The position numbers were made by a program, and so were the translations under genes. Below are positions 19,814 to 32,500 of a DNA stretch of 64,000 bases, piece after piece (the first letter of the stretch is position 1; every line of letters begins with the position of its first letter). The notes beneath the pieces are model-generated. The model saw only the letters and a list, made by a program, of their open reading frames with translations, had not been told where the DNA came from and ran no database searches. Origin of the DNA: Sambucus nigra (taxonomy: Eukaryota > Streptophyta > Magnoliopsida > Dipsacales > Adoxaceae); contig OX422220.1 of NCBI GenBank assembly GCA_949130495.1, positions 122,883,810-122,947,809 of the forward strand, read 5' to 3'.

Positions 19814-22450
19814 GGACACCCCGCCTAATTAAACCCCGGGTGATCAGTCCTAAATTAAATTAGAACAGGTTTCTCAGTTGGTTCATTCTTAGAATCACTG
19901 TATAAACTTTTTAATTACTCACCACCTAGGTGAAATTAGACTGGTGCCAAAATTTTATCTTTCATTAATTCAATGAATTACTCATGCAAAAATAAAGTAT
20001 TAACAATCACGAGCTAACTGAATCCATCCATCACATATAAATAAGAAACTGGCCGAATAAATCATCGACTAAAATCCAACACAAATGTAAATACAGACAA
20101 TAATGGATCTCAAGTATTTGAAGTAAATATTTAATCAAATCGTGAGCAACATGCTCGAATATCTGATAGAAAATCCCTACACTAGGAATAAAAGGAATAG
20201 AGGCACCTATCCAAATCCTGCAACATCCACATATGCTGTAGTAGCAAATTTCTAGAATGAATCAAGCCTGATGTCCTTGTGGATGGACACCTAAAATGTT
20301 TTGAAAATATTTTATAGCAAGGGTTAGAACCCAAAACATTTTGAAAACATTTAGCAAATGATTAATTTGCAGTAATCAAATATGCATGAATGCGCTTCAT
20401 ATTTTAATTAGTGTCGCACTCCCTTGAGGACAGAATCACCCCTCAACTAATGTGCACACCTAACGCCTCCTTTATATCCCACCTAGTCCTCTACCCCGAA
20501 GCTAGATACTTAATATAACTCTTGTCAATCGCCCTACTCAATCCCGAGTATTTTAAACGCATGATTTATAAGTTATTTACCACCTTAACTTAGTTAATCA
20601 TATTTCCTTTAAAGCCATATAACGTTCACTAGTTATATAAATAATACAATTTTCTCCATGTATTTGAATTACCCGTACATAATTATTTACCCCATTATAT
20701 ACGTAAAGTTATCTTACAAGAATCACACGTATGTTGAATATGAATATATCCCATATATAATTACTTGAAATACACTATATGTATTTAATGACCCGTATAT
20801 AACTATCTATCCCATTATCTACGTAGAGCCATATTACAACATTCACACATATGTTGAATATAAAAATAACCCATCCTCCCGAGTAATAACTCACCGGATG
20901 TATTCTCTAAAGTGCTATTCCACTTGATGTACTCGTATCACCTAGTCACCCCAAGTTAGAATCGCTCACTAACTTGGCCAAATAAAGACATAATGGAGGC
21001 GGTCATATTCCTTCCCTGAAAGTGAGATAAGCCCATCACCCGTATAACAAACGCTATGACCTGGGGATATACTCTCCCTGCTCCTCAAGCCAGGGGATTC
21101 ACCCACATCGCGCAACCTCCCTTGATAGCACTAGAGTATATAAATTAAATAAATATCTAGTCACTGATATTTAATAACACACACACAATATATATATATA
21201 TAATAATTAGTTCCCGACATTACCGTGCACAAAAATCTGTAGCACTAGCCTAAAATTTTCGCGAGTCTATAGTCTGACTCTAATTTAATTAATTTACACA
21301 TTAATTAATTCATTGCTTTCCCGAGTCTATGGTCCGACTCTAAATTAATTAATTTATTACCTTGGTGTCACTCAACCCATATACCCGGACTCACTCACGT
21401 GGCCCGAAATTAAATATCACCCAAGTCAAATCCCCGACTCCAAATTAATTAGTTTTCTTCGATCATTAATTTAAATGAGTAGTGTTTCCCTACTACTATA
21501 CCCGAACTTATTCACCCAGTCCGTTATTTTATTTCTTTGAATTTATTTCCCAAAATTCATTTGCAATGTGTCGCCCTTAATTCCGCCACCACTCCCAATT
21601 ATACCCCTTTATAATTATTAAGAATTCAATCTCATAATTAATTTTTCTCTCTTAATTATGCTAGGGAAAATTTGCAACTAAAATATTTATCCATATAAAT
21701 CCCTAAGTCAAACTGTCAAAAACCTGAAGGGTCGATCGATCGACCCCCAACCGTCGATCGATCGATCGAACAGGTGGTTGTCTTCTTCGAGACTCTGTTT
21801 CCACCATTAACGAAAACCTCCAAGTTCTATCCTTTCCCCTGGTCTAACCCAAGCACAATCAACACTATATCTACATAAGAATAGGATCAAGGCACCTTAT
21901 AGAACTTCAAACTCAAATTAAATCTCACGATTGTCTACTTTTCCGAGTTGGGAAATTTCCAGGTTTTTACACGTTAAATCCAAATTCCATCAATTCATCC
22001 CAAATTCGTTCACAATTTCTACTGGATTTCACATTCAAATCAGATATCTATACTCAGAACCATGTAACACAATTAATTCTTACTTTGAATTCATTCCAGT
22101 GTTCCATTAACAAAAACCCCATTTTGTACCCATTTATACCCAAAAACGGATTTTAATTTACACATCACTAAAATATGAATTGAATATCACAATTAAACAT
22201 CACAGCAATTTAACCACTTGCCTCATGGGCTGGTAGGGTCTGATCTGAATGTGATTCGCAAGGTTGATGTGACGAACTTCCAATAGGTTCCTTGCCTTGT
22301 CTCCAAAAGACTCCAATTTTGCAGCGAAATAACTCCCTATGGCTTCTTCTCCAAACCCTAGGTTCTCCCTTGTGTTTTCTGTCATTTTCCTTTTCTTATA
22401 TTTAGGTCTTAAAATACTAATCCCGTTTTTAGCCTAATGGGCTTAATTAA
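19814..22450 (-). repeat. Second, diverged Tekay-type LTR, minus strand
   Basis: Starts at GGACACCCCGCC and follows the same landmark order as the LTR at 59319: a GTTCATTCTTAGAATCACTG block, a CCTGCAACATCC block, a block around TTTTGAAAATATTTT, a CTCCCTTGATAGCACT block, and a palindromic cluster near 21730. Sequence identity is clearly lower, so it is another subfamily. The right end near 22450 has no TTACA terminus and seems truncated. Confidence 0.5.
21728..21772. repeat. CGATCGATCG palindrome cluster
   Basis: Two runs of CGAT repeats (GGGTCGATCGATCGACC and CGTCGATCGATCGATCG) in the second LTR, at the position where related LTRs carry GAACCGGTTCG palindromes. Confidence 0.9.
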
Positions 22451-24209
22451 AATGGCCTTGTACAAAATGAGGTGCGACTAGCTTACATTAATTACAATCC
22501 ATATCATTGCATTCTTACAGAACTAGACCCGAAAAACATCCTCGTTGATTTCAAGCATTTTGGTTTACTATATTTCCATCTTGGTTGGAGTATTCTCCTT
22601 CAAAAGATGCCTCATTATATCTTCCTTTTTATCTTTTCAATAATAAAGGTGAACAACATTCACAAAGTGCCTTTTGCAAGGATGGATTTAGAACGCGAAA
22701 GAAAGTAAGGGATGATAAGAACTGTGCATTTTTAAATCATGTGGGGAAGGGTTCGAATTCATCACATAGGATTGATGAAAAATTATGTTTACGTCATAAC
22801 GTGTATTAGTGACGTGACATTTATTTATCTCAGCCAAGAGTCGATATAGACTAATTTGGGTGTGAGATAAGGATCTTTATAAATTAATTCGGATGTCGAT
22901 TTTGAGTGCACGCTTGAGTCCGAATGGGCCGAGATAGTCAGAAAAGTGTACCTGGGGTAGTAAATGGGTCACGGGGCATTTTTGGGCATGACGTTTTCCA
23001 GGATCACGTTCCAAATTATTAATCTGAAAATCCATATAGCTTCAATTCTTTGTGATTTTGTTGTATGTTGTTCAACAATTTTGGATATCGAAGTTTGAAC
23101 ATTGGGCTTGGAAGAAAGTGGCATGTTGGCCTCCTCACTTTCGGCATGATTCCTCTTAAAAAATGAGTCGATCGTACACGACTTTCCCATATGGTTCTAT
23201 AACACAAAATTAGAAACAAATTAAATAATAACCAAAAAGGATTTAAATAAAAATAATTATATTTTTTAATTAATTGATTGACACTATATTGAAACATATT
23301 TATATAAATAGTTAAACAATAATCAATCAATATAATTGAACAAATAGGTAAATTATAAATAAAATCAATAATTACAATTAATTAGCAATCAATATTTGTA
23401 TTAAATTAATAATTAATTAGCAATTAAGTAAATTATACAAGTAGATATGAAATAAAACTTGTAATTTGGTAGTCAGAATTAAATTTACAGTTCATATCAT
23501 TTAATTCAATTAATAGATTAATTCAAGGGATACAATTATTATTTTTTGTAATTTCACATACAACTATTAAAAAATAGAAAGCAATAATTAAATAAAGTAA
23601 TCTATGTAAAAGAAGGGGAAAAAACTTACAGGAGGTGAGGTTGTTTTGACAGAAGAGGCTAACTTTTTTTTAATGAGTAGGTGTCTGTCTCTAGGTAAAG
23701 AAGAATGGGGAAAAAAATCAATACATAACAAATGTGAGAAGCCGTTGAGAAAAATAGGAACCTCCACGTTTGTTGTTGGTGTGAACAAACACGTTTTCTA
23801 TAAAAAAAAATAGAAAATGTGGATATTACCTATTGAGGAAACGTGTAAGTTAACTCCACATTTTTAACTTTATTTTGAGAGGCCATCTTTTTTGGAGCTT
23901 AAACAATATTCTGATTTGGAGCATCTTGAGAGGCCAGTTGTCCACTTTTTTTCAACTTGCAATACTTGGTCCATTCCATAACTAGCAAATAATATATACC
24001 TAAAGAAAAATTTCATAGCTTGGTTGGGGGTGGGGGGAATGGCCCCCTTTGGCTCCTATGTACCTTCGTCTCTGTAAATAATGTAAGTTTTAATGAAATA
24101 TTATTTCATAAATCGAATGCATAAAAATTATTTGATCAATAGAATGATACTAATTTTGTGTGAAGTGTTAATAACAAATATGTTGATATATTTAAATGCA
24201 TTATCAACA

Positions 24210-24214
24210 TCTAT

Positions 24215-24259
<45 letters not shown>

Positions 24260-24262
24260 TAG
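24210..24262. repeat. (TA)n(CA)n compound microsatellite
   Basis: About 30 bases of TA followed by about 20 bases of CA repeats. Confidence 0.95.
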
Positions 24263-25216
24263 TAAAGACCTAAATAGGCCAAATTCAAATTTAAAAGAAA
24301 CCGCGAATCTGGATCGGAAACCAACGGCATGTTTGGATAAATAACGATTGTGCATGAATCTGCTGAAATGAAATCCTAAGTATGACACCTAGTCGGTTAA
24401 AATCAACTTCATTACACTTGGCTCTCATTATGAAATCCATGAAATTTCCTGTTACTACAATGCACCTGAACCAATCACAAAAACTACAATAATAAACCTA
24501 CCTAAATTAGCACACACAAAAAATTGCATCATGGTTGAGATTCAGTTAAATGGTGATTCAGTTACTATATGGATTTAAGTATAAGAAAAAGTGTGTCATA
24601 TAAAACATCAGCTCGGGCAGTTCGGCCATGCTCACTGTTTTCCACAACACAAAAGTCGACATTAAATACCAGTAGCAAACGACTCATTTGCATACCCGAG
24701 AGTAGAGTTAGGAAATTTCATGGCATTTAAACAATAGCTAACCTTAATAGTGATAGTTTTATAAAACAAATTGAGGGAAAACTATATTACAATTAAAATT
24801 CATTTTGTTAAAAATTATAAATTCATACTATTATTTATTTTCAAAATTCAATAGAGGACAATGTAATACTAAGATACTTTATTTGCAATTATAATAAATT
24901 ATAAGAAGTAATAAAAACTTGTATTCCAAAATTATTACACATTCGAAGTGAAACATATACTTTAGAGTATGAAAAAAAACTTATCCTCTTGACACATCAC
25001 ACGTTATATCTGTACCAACCTTCTAAATTGGACATTGCATATGTATTTATACATGTGTGTCATTAATACTTCTCTTTATTTTATTTTTAGTGGTACTTGT
25101 TTTATATTTTGATTTGTCTATTTGAGTCTTTCTATATATATTTTTTATATATGTGTGTTTTAGTTTTCAATATTTTTAATTTAATTTTATTTTATTTTGT
25201 AAGTGTTACAAGTGTT

Positions 25217-25275
25217 TATATATATATATATATATATATATAAACAACAAAATACACACACACACACACTCACAC
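25217..25275. repeat. (TA)n with nearby (CA)n microsatellite
   Basis: TA repeat, a short AAACAACAAAATA spacer, then CA repeats, just left of the MITE. Confidence 0.9.
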
Positions 25276-25340
25276 TCCATTACCATATACTCTCACACAC
25301 ACACTAATATCTCACTCAACACTCATACTCTTTTACCAAA

Positions 25341-25520
25341 GAGTAATGCTACATACCCCAAATAACTCCCCCAAATCTCCCCCAAAATGACTTGGCTTTG
25401 TGCCCTAGCGGGACCCACACCACATGGCAATAGATGATAGGCAAGTGGTAGAATGACGTGGCATCCACATAAGATTTGGGGGAGATTTGGGGGAGTTATT
25501 TGGGACTCAAAGCATTTTCC
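25341..25520. mobile_element. Mutator-type MITE, 180 bp, with 9-bp TSD
   Basis: Flanked by TTTACCAAA at 25332-25340 and 25521-25529. The termini are inverted: the left begins GAGTAATGCT and the complement of the right begins GGAAAATGCT. Both continue into the shared segment CCCAAATAACTCCCCCAAAT. A 9-bp TSD is the norm for Mutator-like transposons. There is no coding capacity. It sits inside the integrase fragment of Tat-3 at the codons for FTKW. Confidence 0.82.
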
Positions 25521-25984
25521 TTTACCAAATGGGTAAAAGCCATCCCCCTCAGGAGAGTGACTGCCCAAGTGGTAACCCAATTTATTAAGGAGTATATCAT
25601 ATGAAGGTTCGGTATACCCAAGGTGATTCTAACAGATAATGGGAAATAATTCATGTGCAAGGAAATGTCACTTCTCACTGACAAGTATAAGATTATGCAA
25701 AATAGCTAAACTTTATCTTACCCAAAAGGAAATGGTTAAGCAGAGGCCACAAATAAGACCTTGATCAATATCTTGAAGAAGATGTTGGAAGACATGTCGT
25801 GGCATGGGATGAGAAGTTACCTATGGTGCTATGGTTCTATCGTACTTCAAAGAGAAAATCAACCGGGTTTACCCCATTCTCACTTATGTGTGTGACTGAA
25901 GTTATATTATCAATGGAACTGGCGCTACCCTCAGCTAGGATCGCTTTAAGAAACGTACTTATTCCTAACCCGTAACATGGGCAG
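25521..25984 (+). pseudogene. pol: Tat-3 integrase core, left part
   Basis: Reads FTKWVKAIPLRRVTAQVV, RFGIPKVILTDNG and YPKGNG-AEATNKTL, with stops and a frameshift. This is the DDE core of a Tat-type integrase, close to that of Tat-2 at 48690-49150. It is cut at 25984 by the Athila insertion and continues at 38470. Sequence left of the MITE is too degraded to assign. Confidence 0.85.
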
Positions 25985-26360
25985 TGATTAGGCATAAATT
26001 CTTCCCAATTTATCCCCTAATTTCGATACTTTAATCACCTCGAACAACGTAATTGGATTGACTTTATCTCATAATCTTGTTATTGACTTATCCTAACAAG
26101 TACACCGAGTTTCTGGTATTTCGTTATGATTTTACAGGTATCTAATGTCAAGAAATGGAAGAAGGAAACCGGAAGAATAGAGAAAGTCAACAAGAAAAGT
26201 CAAAAGGGCAAAAGAGTCATTTCTACTCAAAATCCGGATGAGGTACCTAAAGAGAAGTTGAAGGTATCATCCTCACAAGCACCTAGGAAGAAACGGAACC
26301 TCAATCGGATACCTGGAGAAAAAGATATGGACAGTCAAAGTTTGAAAGAAAAGTCAAATA

Positions 26361-26530
26361 GGCAGACCGGTCCGCCCTCAACCCGGACCGGTCCGCTATG
26401 CAAACTCCAGAGAACTGCGAACCGAAGGCGAACCGAAGAAGACAAAAATTAAAAGAACCGATCCGCCCCCGGACCGGTCCGCCTGAAAAATAAAAGAACC
26501 GATCCGCCTAAGGGCCGGACCGGTCCGCCT
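26361..26530. promoter_or_regulatory. GGACCGGTCC palindrome cluster in the 5' LTR
   Basis: Repeated ACCGGTCCGCC and ACCGATCCGCC modules, ending about 75 bases before the TATA box. Position suggests a promoter-proximal binding array; the protein partner is unknown. Confidence 0.6.
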
Positions 26531-26602
26531 ATCGAGTTTTTGTTTTCTGATTCTCCTCTAAAGACTCCGACTTATACTCAACTTCTTGGAATTTCATGTA
26601 GG

Positions 26603-26610
26603 GTATAAAA
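26603..26610 (+). promoter_or_regulatory. TATA box of Athila 5' LTR
   Basis: GTATAAAA in the context TAGGGTATAAAAACCCG; the same sequence is at 37504-37511 in the 3' LTR. Confidence 0.8.
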
Positions 26611-27573
26611 ACCCGAATTATTTTCATTGTAAAGTAGGCAAGAACGGAGGGGATTAGTTTAATCTCTCTTATTCTTCCATAAACCCTAGTTGTAGATACA
26701 ATTTCCAGTTTTATTCAAGGATTGAAGGTTTATTCAAAGTCGTCTGATCACCAATTTTATTCATTGCTGAAATTATTCCTTGGGTAATTTTAGTAAGTTG
26801 TTTCTTCTTTGTGATTCTATTCTACAGTATTCCATCAATTGTCCTTAGCTTAATCATGAACACTTGCATATTAAATATTGTTATCATCACTTTCACCATG
26901 TTAGGCTAGGTTTTTAAAGGTCGGGTTACATGAACCCAACCTGATGTGGTAATTGCACGTATAAAATTAATCCTCTGAATTTAGTGATTAATTGTGACCG
27001 TATTGCGTAGGGACATAACAATTGTAGGTCTAAATATCTCGTTTGCCCCTGGGTAACCGGGATGATTGAGAATACAATTCGAGTGTCACTATTGTGATAC
27101 TGATTTACTCATCCTTTGATTAAGTATGACGCGGGCTTGAACCTCGTATACGTAATGCTTGGGAGTACTAAAGACTGGGTTAAATTAATTAGATATATTT
27201 ACGATTAATATTATAACTGCAGTACACTAGGGTTGGGGGATTGTATTCCCGTCCTATTTTCTTCATCATCTCATTTAAAAGTTCAAATCAATTTTTCATT
27301 CACAATTTAGGTAATTTAGTTAGCTGCATTTTTCATCATAATTACATAATTGCATTTAGTGTAATCGAATCCCAAAACCCAAATCAATCTTTTCTTTTCT
27401 TTTTTAGAGTCAACGTTAGGATTCTTCCGTCTCATATCGTCGTCACAACTTCGTTGTCCTTTCTCCCTGAGGATCGATATCCGACTTGTCGGATTATTAC
27501 TTGAACGACAGGCTTGCACTTGAGCCTAGAGAGTACACACTTTAGAGACACATTCTGAGTCGTGTCAAGTTTT

Positions 27574-27593
27574 TGGCGCCGTTGCCGTGGAAC
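27574..27593 (+). other. Athila primer-binding site, Asp-tRNA type
   Basis: Six bases after the LTR end lies TGGCGCCGTTGCCGTGGAAC, nearly identical to the aspartate-tRNA PBS known for Athila elements. Confidence 0.9.
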
Positions 27594-27741
27594 TAGGTAG
27601 ACTTAGGATTAGATCGAGTTAATCCAAAGCTTTGACCAAAAAAATAAAAAAAAATAAATAAATAAATAAAATAAAAAGAAATAAATAAAATAAAAAGCAC
27701 AAAAAAAAAAAATTCATAATCATCACCTCTCCTAAGCTTTA

Positions 27742-29514
27742 ATGAAAAATTCTGAAACGACTCCCACACCCCATAATACTCCAACCAGCATTCACGAAAA
27801 TCCACTTGTTGAGTATAACCATGATAGTCCCCACACTCCAAACGCCCCACAGTTCTGGATCCCACCTTCCACACTGTCACACTCAATCTCTAGCAACACT
27901 CCCTTCTCCTTCGTAGGACACACTTCGAGCAAACCCAGTGAGAGCGCCGAGTCGTCAAGTGAGAGAGAAATGTCACAACATAGTAATGCATCTACCGGTG
28001 AGGAAGATCCTCCGTACCGCCCGTTGAGAGAATTCTTATATCCCGAGTGCACTGTCACTCCGGGATGCATTATACTCCCGTATAATGTCGGGCAGTTCCG
28101 TTTCAAGAATGGGATGATCCAGACGCTACCACATTACCACGGTATGGATTCTGAAAAGCCATACCTCCACATAAGGGAATTTGAGGACGTGTGTGATACT
28201 CTCAATGATCAAACCTACACACAAGAGGTAATCCGCCTCAAACTCTTCCCCTTCTCGCTTAAAGATAAAGCCAAAGCTTGGCTATGGTCTTTACCTCCTA
28301 GCTCGATTCCATCCTGGAATGAGCTACAGTCTAAATTTCTCAAGAAATTCTTCCCAACACATCGAAAAATCTCTATCAAGGCTCAAATTCAAGCGTTTAG
28401 ACAACATGAAAATGAGCCATTCCATCGATGTTATGAACGTTTCAACGAGTTAGTGGCTTCATGCCCCCATCATGGATTTGATCCGTCGCAAATCATCTCC
28501 TTTATCTATAATGGGTTAAATCTTAACTCCAAACAACTTGTTGAAACTATGGGAAGCGGTCCGTTTGTCGATCTAGATGCCCATGATGCTGATCTTCACA
28601 TGAGGTATGTCGCCGAGACTACCCAATCTTGGGATACATCTGACCCGAACGCTCAAAATCGAAATCGACAACCCACCACTGCTCCATCGGCGTCCGGCCT
28701 ATTCCATGTAGATAAGAATTCTATGACGGACAGTCGATTGGACACTATGGAGAAAGGATTGCGAGACTTATGTGAGTTAGTTGGATTTATCCAAAATCCT
28801 ATCGTGAAGGTGTGTGCGATTTGTGAGGCGGGACATTCAACTGAGGAATGTCCGACGATACCCGCCTACAAAGTAATGTTGCAAGAGCAAGTTAGTGGTA
28901 TAGGAGGCTATAAGGGTAATTTTGATGCCCCGCATGGGAATTCATACAACCCTTCGTGGAAAAATCATCCCGGTTTTAGCTACGGGCAACAACATGCCGC
29001 AATAAACCCTCCTTCGCATGTTGCCCCTCCTCCACCACACCAATTTCAACAAGCTCCACACATGCAAGGACATGTGCAAGCACCGCCACCCCATGGAAAT
29101 TATATCCCGCCACAGCGGAGAACTGTCGAGGATACGATGAATCAATTCATCACTAGCCAGACCGCAAACAATGCCAAATATGATCGTCTAATTGGCGACA
29201 TAAATGCGAACCTGTCCAAAATTCAATCCTCGTTGAGCGTTCAAGAGAAGGGCAAGTTTCCTGCCCAGGGCCAAAGACCTCCCCAAGGTCAAACTAGTGT
29301 TAGCTCCACTTCTACTGATCATCAGGAGCAATGTCTAGTTGTGACCACTCTTCCTAGTGGGAGAGTCGTTGATTTATCACCTCCCCCACACGACACAACC
29401 AAAGACAAGGTGATTTCGCCCGGCACGAAAGAGGCCGAAGATGTCCCCTCGAATGAGAGTGATAAAGATGACACTAGCGAGCCCGAGGTAGTAGTGAAAC
29501 CACCCTCCGCGTAA
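27742..29514 (+). CDS. gag: Athila gag, 590 aa
   Basis: Structural protein that packages element RNA into virus-like particles. The ATG at 27742 is the first in frame, 149 bases after the PBS. The N-terminus is Pro/Ser/Thr-rich. A retrotransposon gag domain covers about residues 145-255 (IREFEDVCDTLND, KAKAWLWSLPP, FFPTHRK). A zinc knuckle CAICEAGHSTEEC near residues 357-369 has the CX2CX3HX4C spacing seen in Athila. A Pro/Gln-rich region follows, then an acidic tail. The frame ends at a TAA (29512-29514), but the same frame reopens at once into protease, so this stop probably replaced a sense codon of a gag-pol fusion. Confidence 0.93.
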   Translation: MKNSETTPTPHNTPTSIHENPLVEYNHDSPHTPNAPQFWIPPSTLSHSISSNTPFSFVGHTSSKPSESAESSSEREMSQHSNASTGEEDPPYRPLREFLYPECTVTPGCIILPYNVGQFRFKNGMIQTLPHYHGMDSEKPYLHIREFEDVCDTLNDQTYTQEVIRLKLFPFSLKDKAKAWLWSLPPSSIPSWNELQSKFLKKFFPTHRKISIKAQIQAFRQHENEPFHRCYERFNELVASCPHHGFDPSQIISFIYNGLNLNSKQLVETMGSGPFVDLDAHDADLHMRYVAETTQSWDTSDPNAQNRNRQPTTAPSASGLFHVDKNSMTDSRLDTMEKGLRDLCELVGFIQNPIVKVCAICEAGHSTEECPTIPAYKVMLQEQVSGIGGYKGNFDAPHGNSYNPSWKNHPGFSYGQQHAAINPPSHVAPPPPHQFQQAPHMQGHVQAPPPHGNYIPPQRRTVEDTMNQFITSQTANNAKYDRLIGDINANLSKIQSSLSVQEKGKFPAQGQRPPQGQTSVSSTSTDHQEQCLVVTTLPSGRVVDLSPPPHDTTKDKVISPGTKEAEDVPSNESDKDDTSEPEVVVKPPSA

Positions 29515-32500
29515 CCGTTTCCTCAAAGGTTGATTCCTTCCCAGAAAGGAAACCCACGTGATGACGTGCTAGAAACACTAAAGCAGGTAAAGCTGAATTT
29601 ACCATTCCTCGATGCCATCAAACAAATTCCAGCTTATGCAAAAGTCATCAAAGATTTGTTGACGGTAAAAAGGAAGATGAAAGTAAAAAAGAATGTCTTC
29701 CTAGCACAGAACGTGAGCTCCATCTTACTCAATGAGCTCCCTCCTAAATTCAAAGATCCCGGTGCACCCACCATTTCCTGCATCATTGGAGAGAACAAAA
29801 TTGAAAAATCCTTACTTGACTTGGGAGCAAGTGTCAATATCCTCCCTTACTCCATCTATAGGCAACTTGATTTGGGCGACCTCAAGCCCACAAGAATCAC
29901 TCTCCAATTAGCGGATCGAACTGTGAAGGTCCCACGAGGTGTAGTAGAGGACGCGATCGTTCAAGTTGACACTTTCTACTTCCCGGTAGATTTTGTCATT
30001 TGGGACACGGAACCCTCCTTTAACTCGAGCAATCATGTTCCCATCATCCTTGGGCGCCCTTTCTTAGCTACAGCTAATGCAATCATCAACACAAGAAATG
30101 GACGGATGCAACTCACTTTTGGGAACATGACCTTAGAGACCAACATCTTCAACATAGCCCAACATACGGGAGAAGAAGATGATATTCAAGCGGTGAGTCT
30201 CATAGATGAGATAGTAGAGGAGTACTTCGAGGAGAATTATTGTGGCGATGCCTTAGGATTCTGTCTGTTTTCGAGCAATGAGAGTGAGGGGACGTATACT
30301 GAGTACGAGAAGGAGATTGAGGAGTTAAGAGAGTTACTCGATGAGAGAGCGTCAGACGAGGACGCGAGAGAAGTGAATTGGGTTTCTAGATTCGAGGAAC
30401 TACCTCCGAGGGATACACACATGGCTCCCTCCAATGAAAAATTTCCAAAACTCGAATTAAAGAAACTCCCCTCCCATATCAAATATGCCTACCTAGGAGA
30501 GGATGAGACATTCCCTGTTGTTATCTCCTCTATCCTAAATGAAGGGCAGGAGGGCAAATTGTTGAGAATTATGAGGAAGCACCAAGGTGCTTTTGGTTGG
30601 TGTATAGCTGATTTGAAGGGGATAAGTCCTCTGATTTGCACTCACAAGATTCACCTCGAAGAGGATGTTAATCCCTCAAGAGAGATGCAAAGAAGACTGA
30701 ACCCCAATATGAAAGAATTTGTGAGAACCGAGATCATTAAACTATTGGATGCCGGGATTATCTACCCAATCTCGGATAGCAAATGGGTGAGCCCTATTCA
30801 AGTCATCCCGAAGAAGTCGGGTATGACTGTGATTGAGAATGCTAAGGGAGAGCTCGTTCCCCAACGCACCACCACCGGTTGGCGTGTGTGCATTGATTAC
30901 CGAAAACTCAATGCGGGAACAAGAAAAGACCATTTCCCCTTACCATTCATTGATCAAATTCTTGAAAGAGTAGCGGGCCACCCTTATTATTACTTCCTTG
31001 ATGGTTATTCCGGATATAACCAGATTGAGGTAGATGTACTTGACCAAGAGAAGACAACCTTCACTTGCCCTTTTGGTACGTTTGCTTACAAACGTATGCC
31101 ATTCGGCTTGTGTAATGCACCTGCGACCTTTCAAAGGTGCATGTTGAGCTTATTTAGTGACATGGTCGAAAGAGGACTTGAGGTGTTCATGGACGATTTC
31201 AGCATTTTTGGCACCTCTTTTGATCTTTGTCTAGAAAAATTGGAACAAGTACTTGCTCGATGTGTGGAGAAGAACTTAGTGCTGAACTGGGAGAAATGCC
31301 ATTTCATGATCACTGAAGGAATAGTTCTTGCCACATAGTTTCATCTAAAGGCATCGAGGTTGATAGGGCTAAGATAGATGTCATAGCTGACCTTCCCCCA
31401 CCGAGATCGCTTAAAGACGTGCGCTCATTCTTGGGTCACGCCGGGTTTTATCGAAGGTTCATTAAGGACTTTAGCGCTATCGCTAGACCCTTAAGCAACC
31501 TTCTCATGAAAGACAACCCGTTTGAGTGGACCGAGGCATGCCAAAGCTCCTTTGACAAATAAAAGAACATGCTCGTGTTCGCTCCCATCATGCAAGTTCC
31601 GGATTGGTCCCTACCATTCGAACTTATGTGTGATGCAAGCGATTACGCGATTGGGGTCGTTTTGGGCCAACGTCAAGATAAACAAGCTCATGTCATCTAC
31701 TACGCTAGCCGGACCCTTACCGGACCTCAACTCAACTACTCTACCACGGAGAAGGAGTTGCTAGCAGTAGTCTTTGCCCTTGATAAGTTCAGATCGTATC
31801 TCATTGGTTCTCCCATAATTGTCTTCACCGACCACGCGGCGTTAAAGTATCTACTTGCGAAGAAAGACGCCAAGCCGCGCCTCATAAGGTGGATCCTACT
31901 CCTACAAGAGTTCAATCTCTCTATCAAGGATAAGAAAGGAGTAGAAAACGTCGTTGCCGACCATTTGTCTCGGCTTTCGTCCGACGTACCTAGTGATCCC
32001 ATTCCCATAGACGAATACTTTCCGGATGAGCAACTTTTTGCTACCTCTTCTTTACCTTGGTTTGTGGATATAGTAAACTACCTTGTCACGGGAGCCGTCC
32101 CTCCCGACTGAACACCGCAAGATAAGAAGAGGTTTCTTACTTGGTCGCGCATGTTCTTCTACGATGATCCATTCTTGTTTAAATATTGCGCCGACCAAAT
32201 CATCCGACGATGTGTACCGGATGACGAGATCCCGAAAGTCATCCAGTTTTGTCATTCGAAAGCGTGTGGAGGCCACTTTTCCACGAAAAAAACGGCCGCT
32301 AAAATTCTGCAATGCGGTCTATATTGGCCCACATTATTCCGGGATGTGAACAATTCTTGCAAATCTTGCAATAGGTGCCAACGGATGGGAGACATTACTC
32401 GACAAGACATGATGCCTCTTACCCCTATACTCATCATTGAGATCTTCGACTGTTGGGGTATTGACTTCATGGGTCCCTTTCCTCCTTCCTTTGGTTTCCT

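Larger units (their letters stand above)
22451..25331. other. AT-rich interval without recognisable genes
   Basis: Contains microsatellites at 24210-24262 and 25217-25275 and a stretch near 22800-22990 (GAGTCCGAATGGGCCGAG) that resembles Tekay LTR interior. Nothing here supports a gene. Confidence 0.4.
25985..27567 (+). repeat. Athila 5' LTR, 1583 bp
   Basis: By eye it differs from the 3' LTR by about 29 substitutions and a 21-bp length difference. It contains a GGACCGGTCC palindrome cluster (26361-26530), a TATA box (26603) and a pyrimidine-rich U5. A 108-codon frame at 26126-26452 is in both LTRs, but I do not treat it as a gene. Confidence 0.97.

Noticed and set aside
26126..26452. 108-codon Lys/Arg-rich frame in both Athila LTRs (also 37007-37333)
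   Set aside because: It is preserved because the LTRs are near-identical copies, it lies upstream of the TATA box and runs through the palindrome cluster; no domain recognised.
27241..27504. 87-codon frame in both Athila LTRs (also 38143-38406)
   Set aside because: U5 leader sequence duplicated with the LTR; composition unlike a real protein and no match known to me.
29512..29514. Programmed stop between gag and pol of Athila
   Set aside because: Possible, but the context lacks a recognised readthrough signal and other stops of the same type occur in pol, so a nonsense mutation is simpler.
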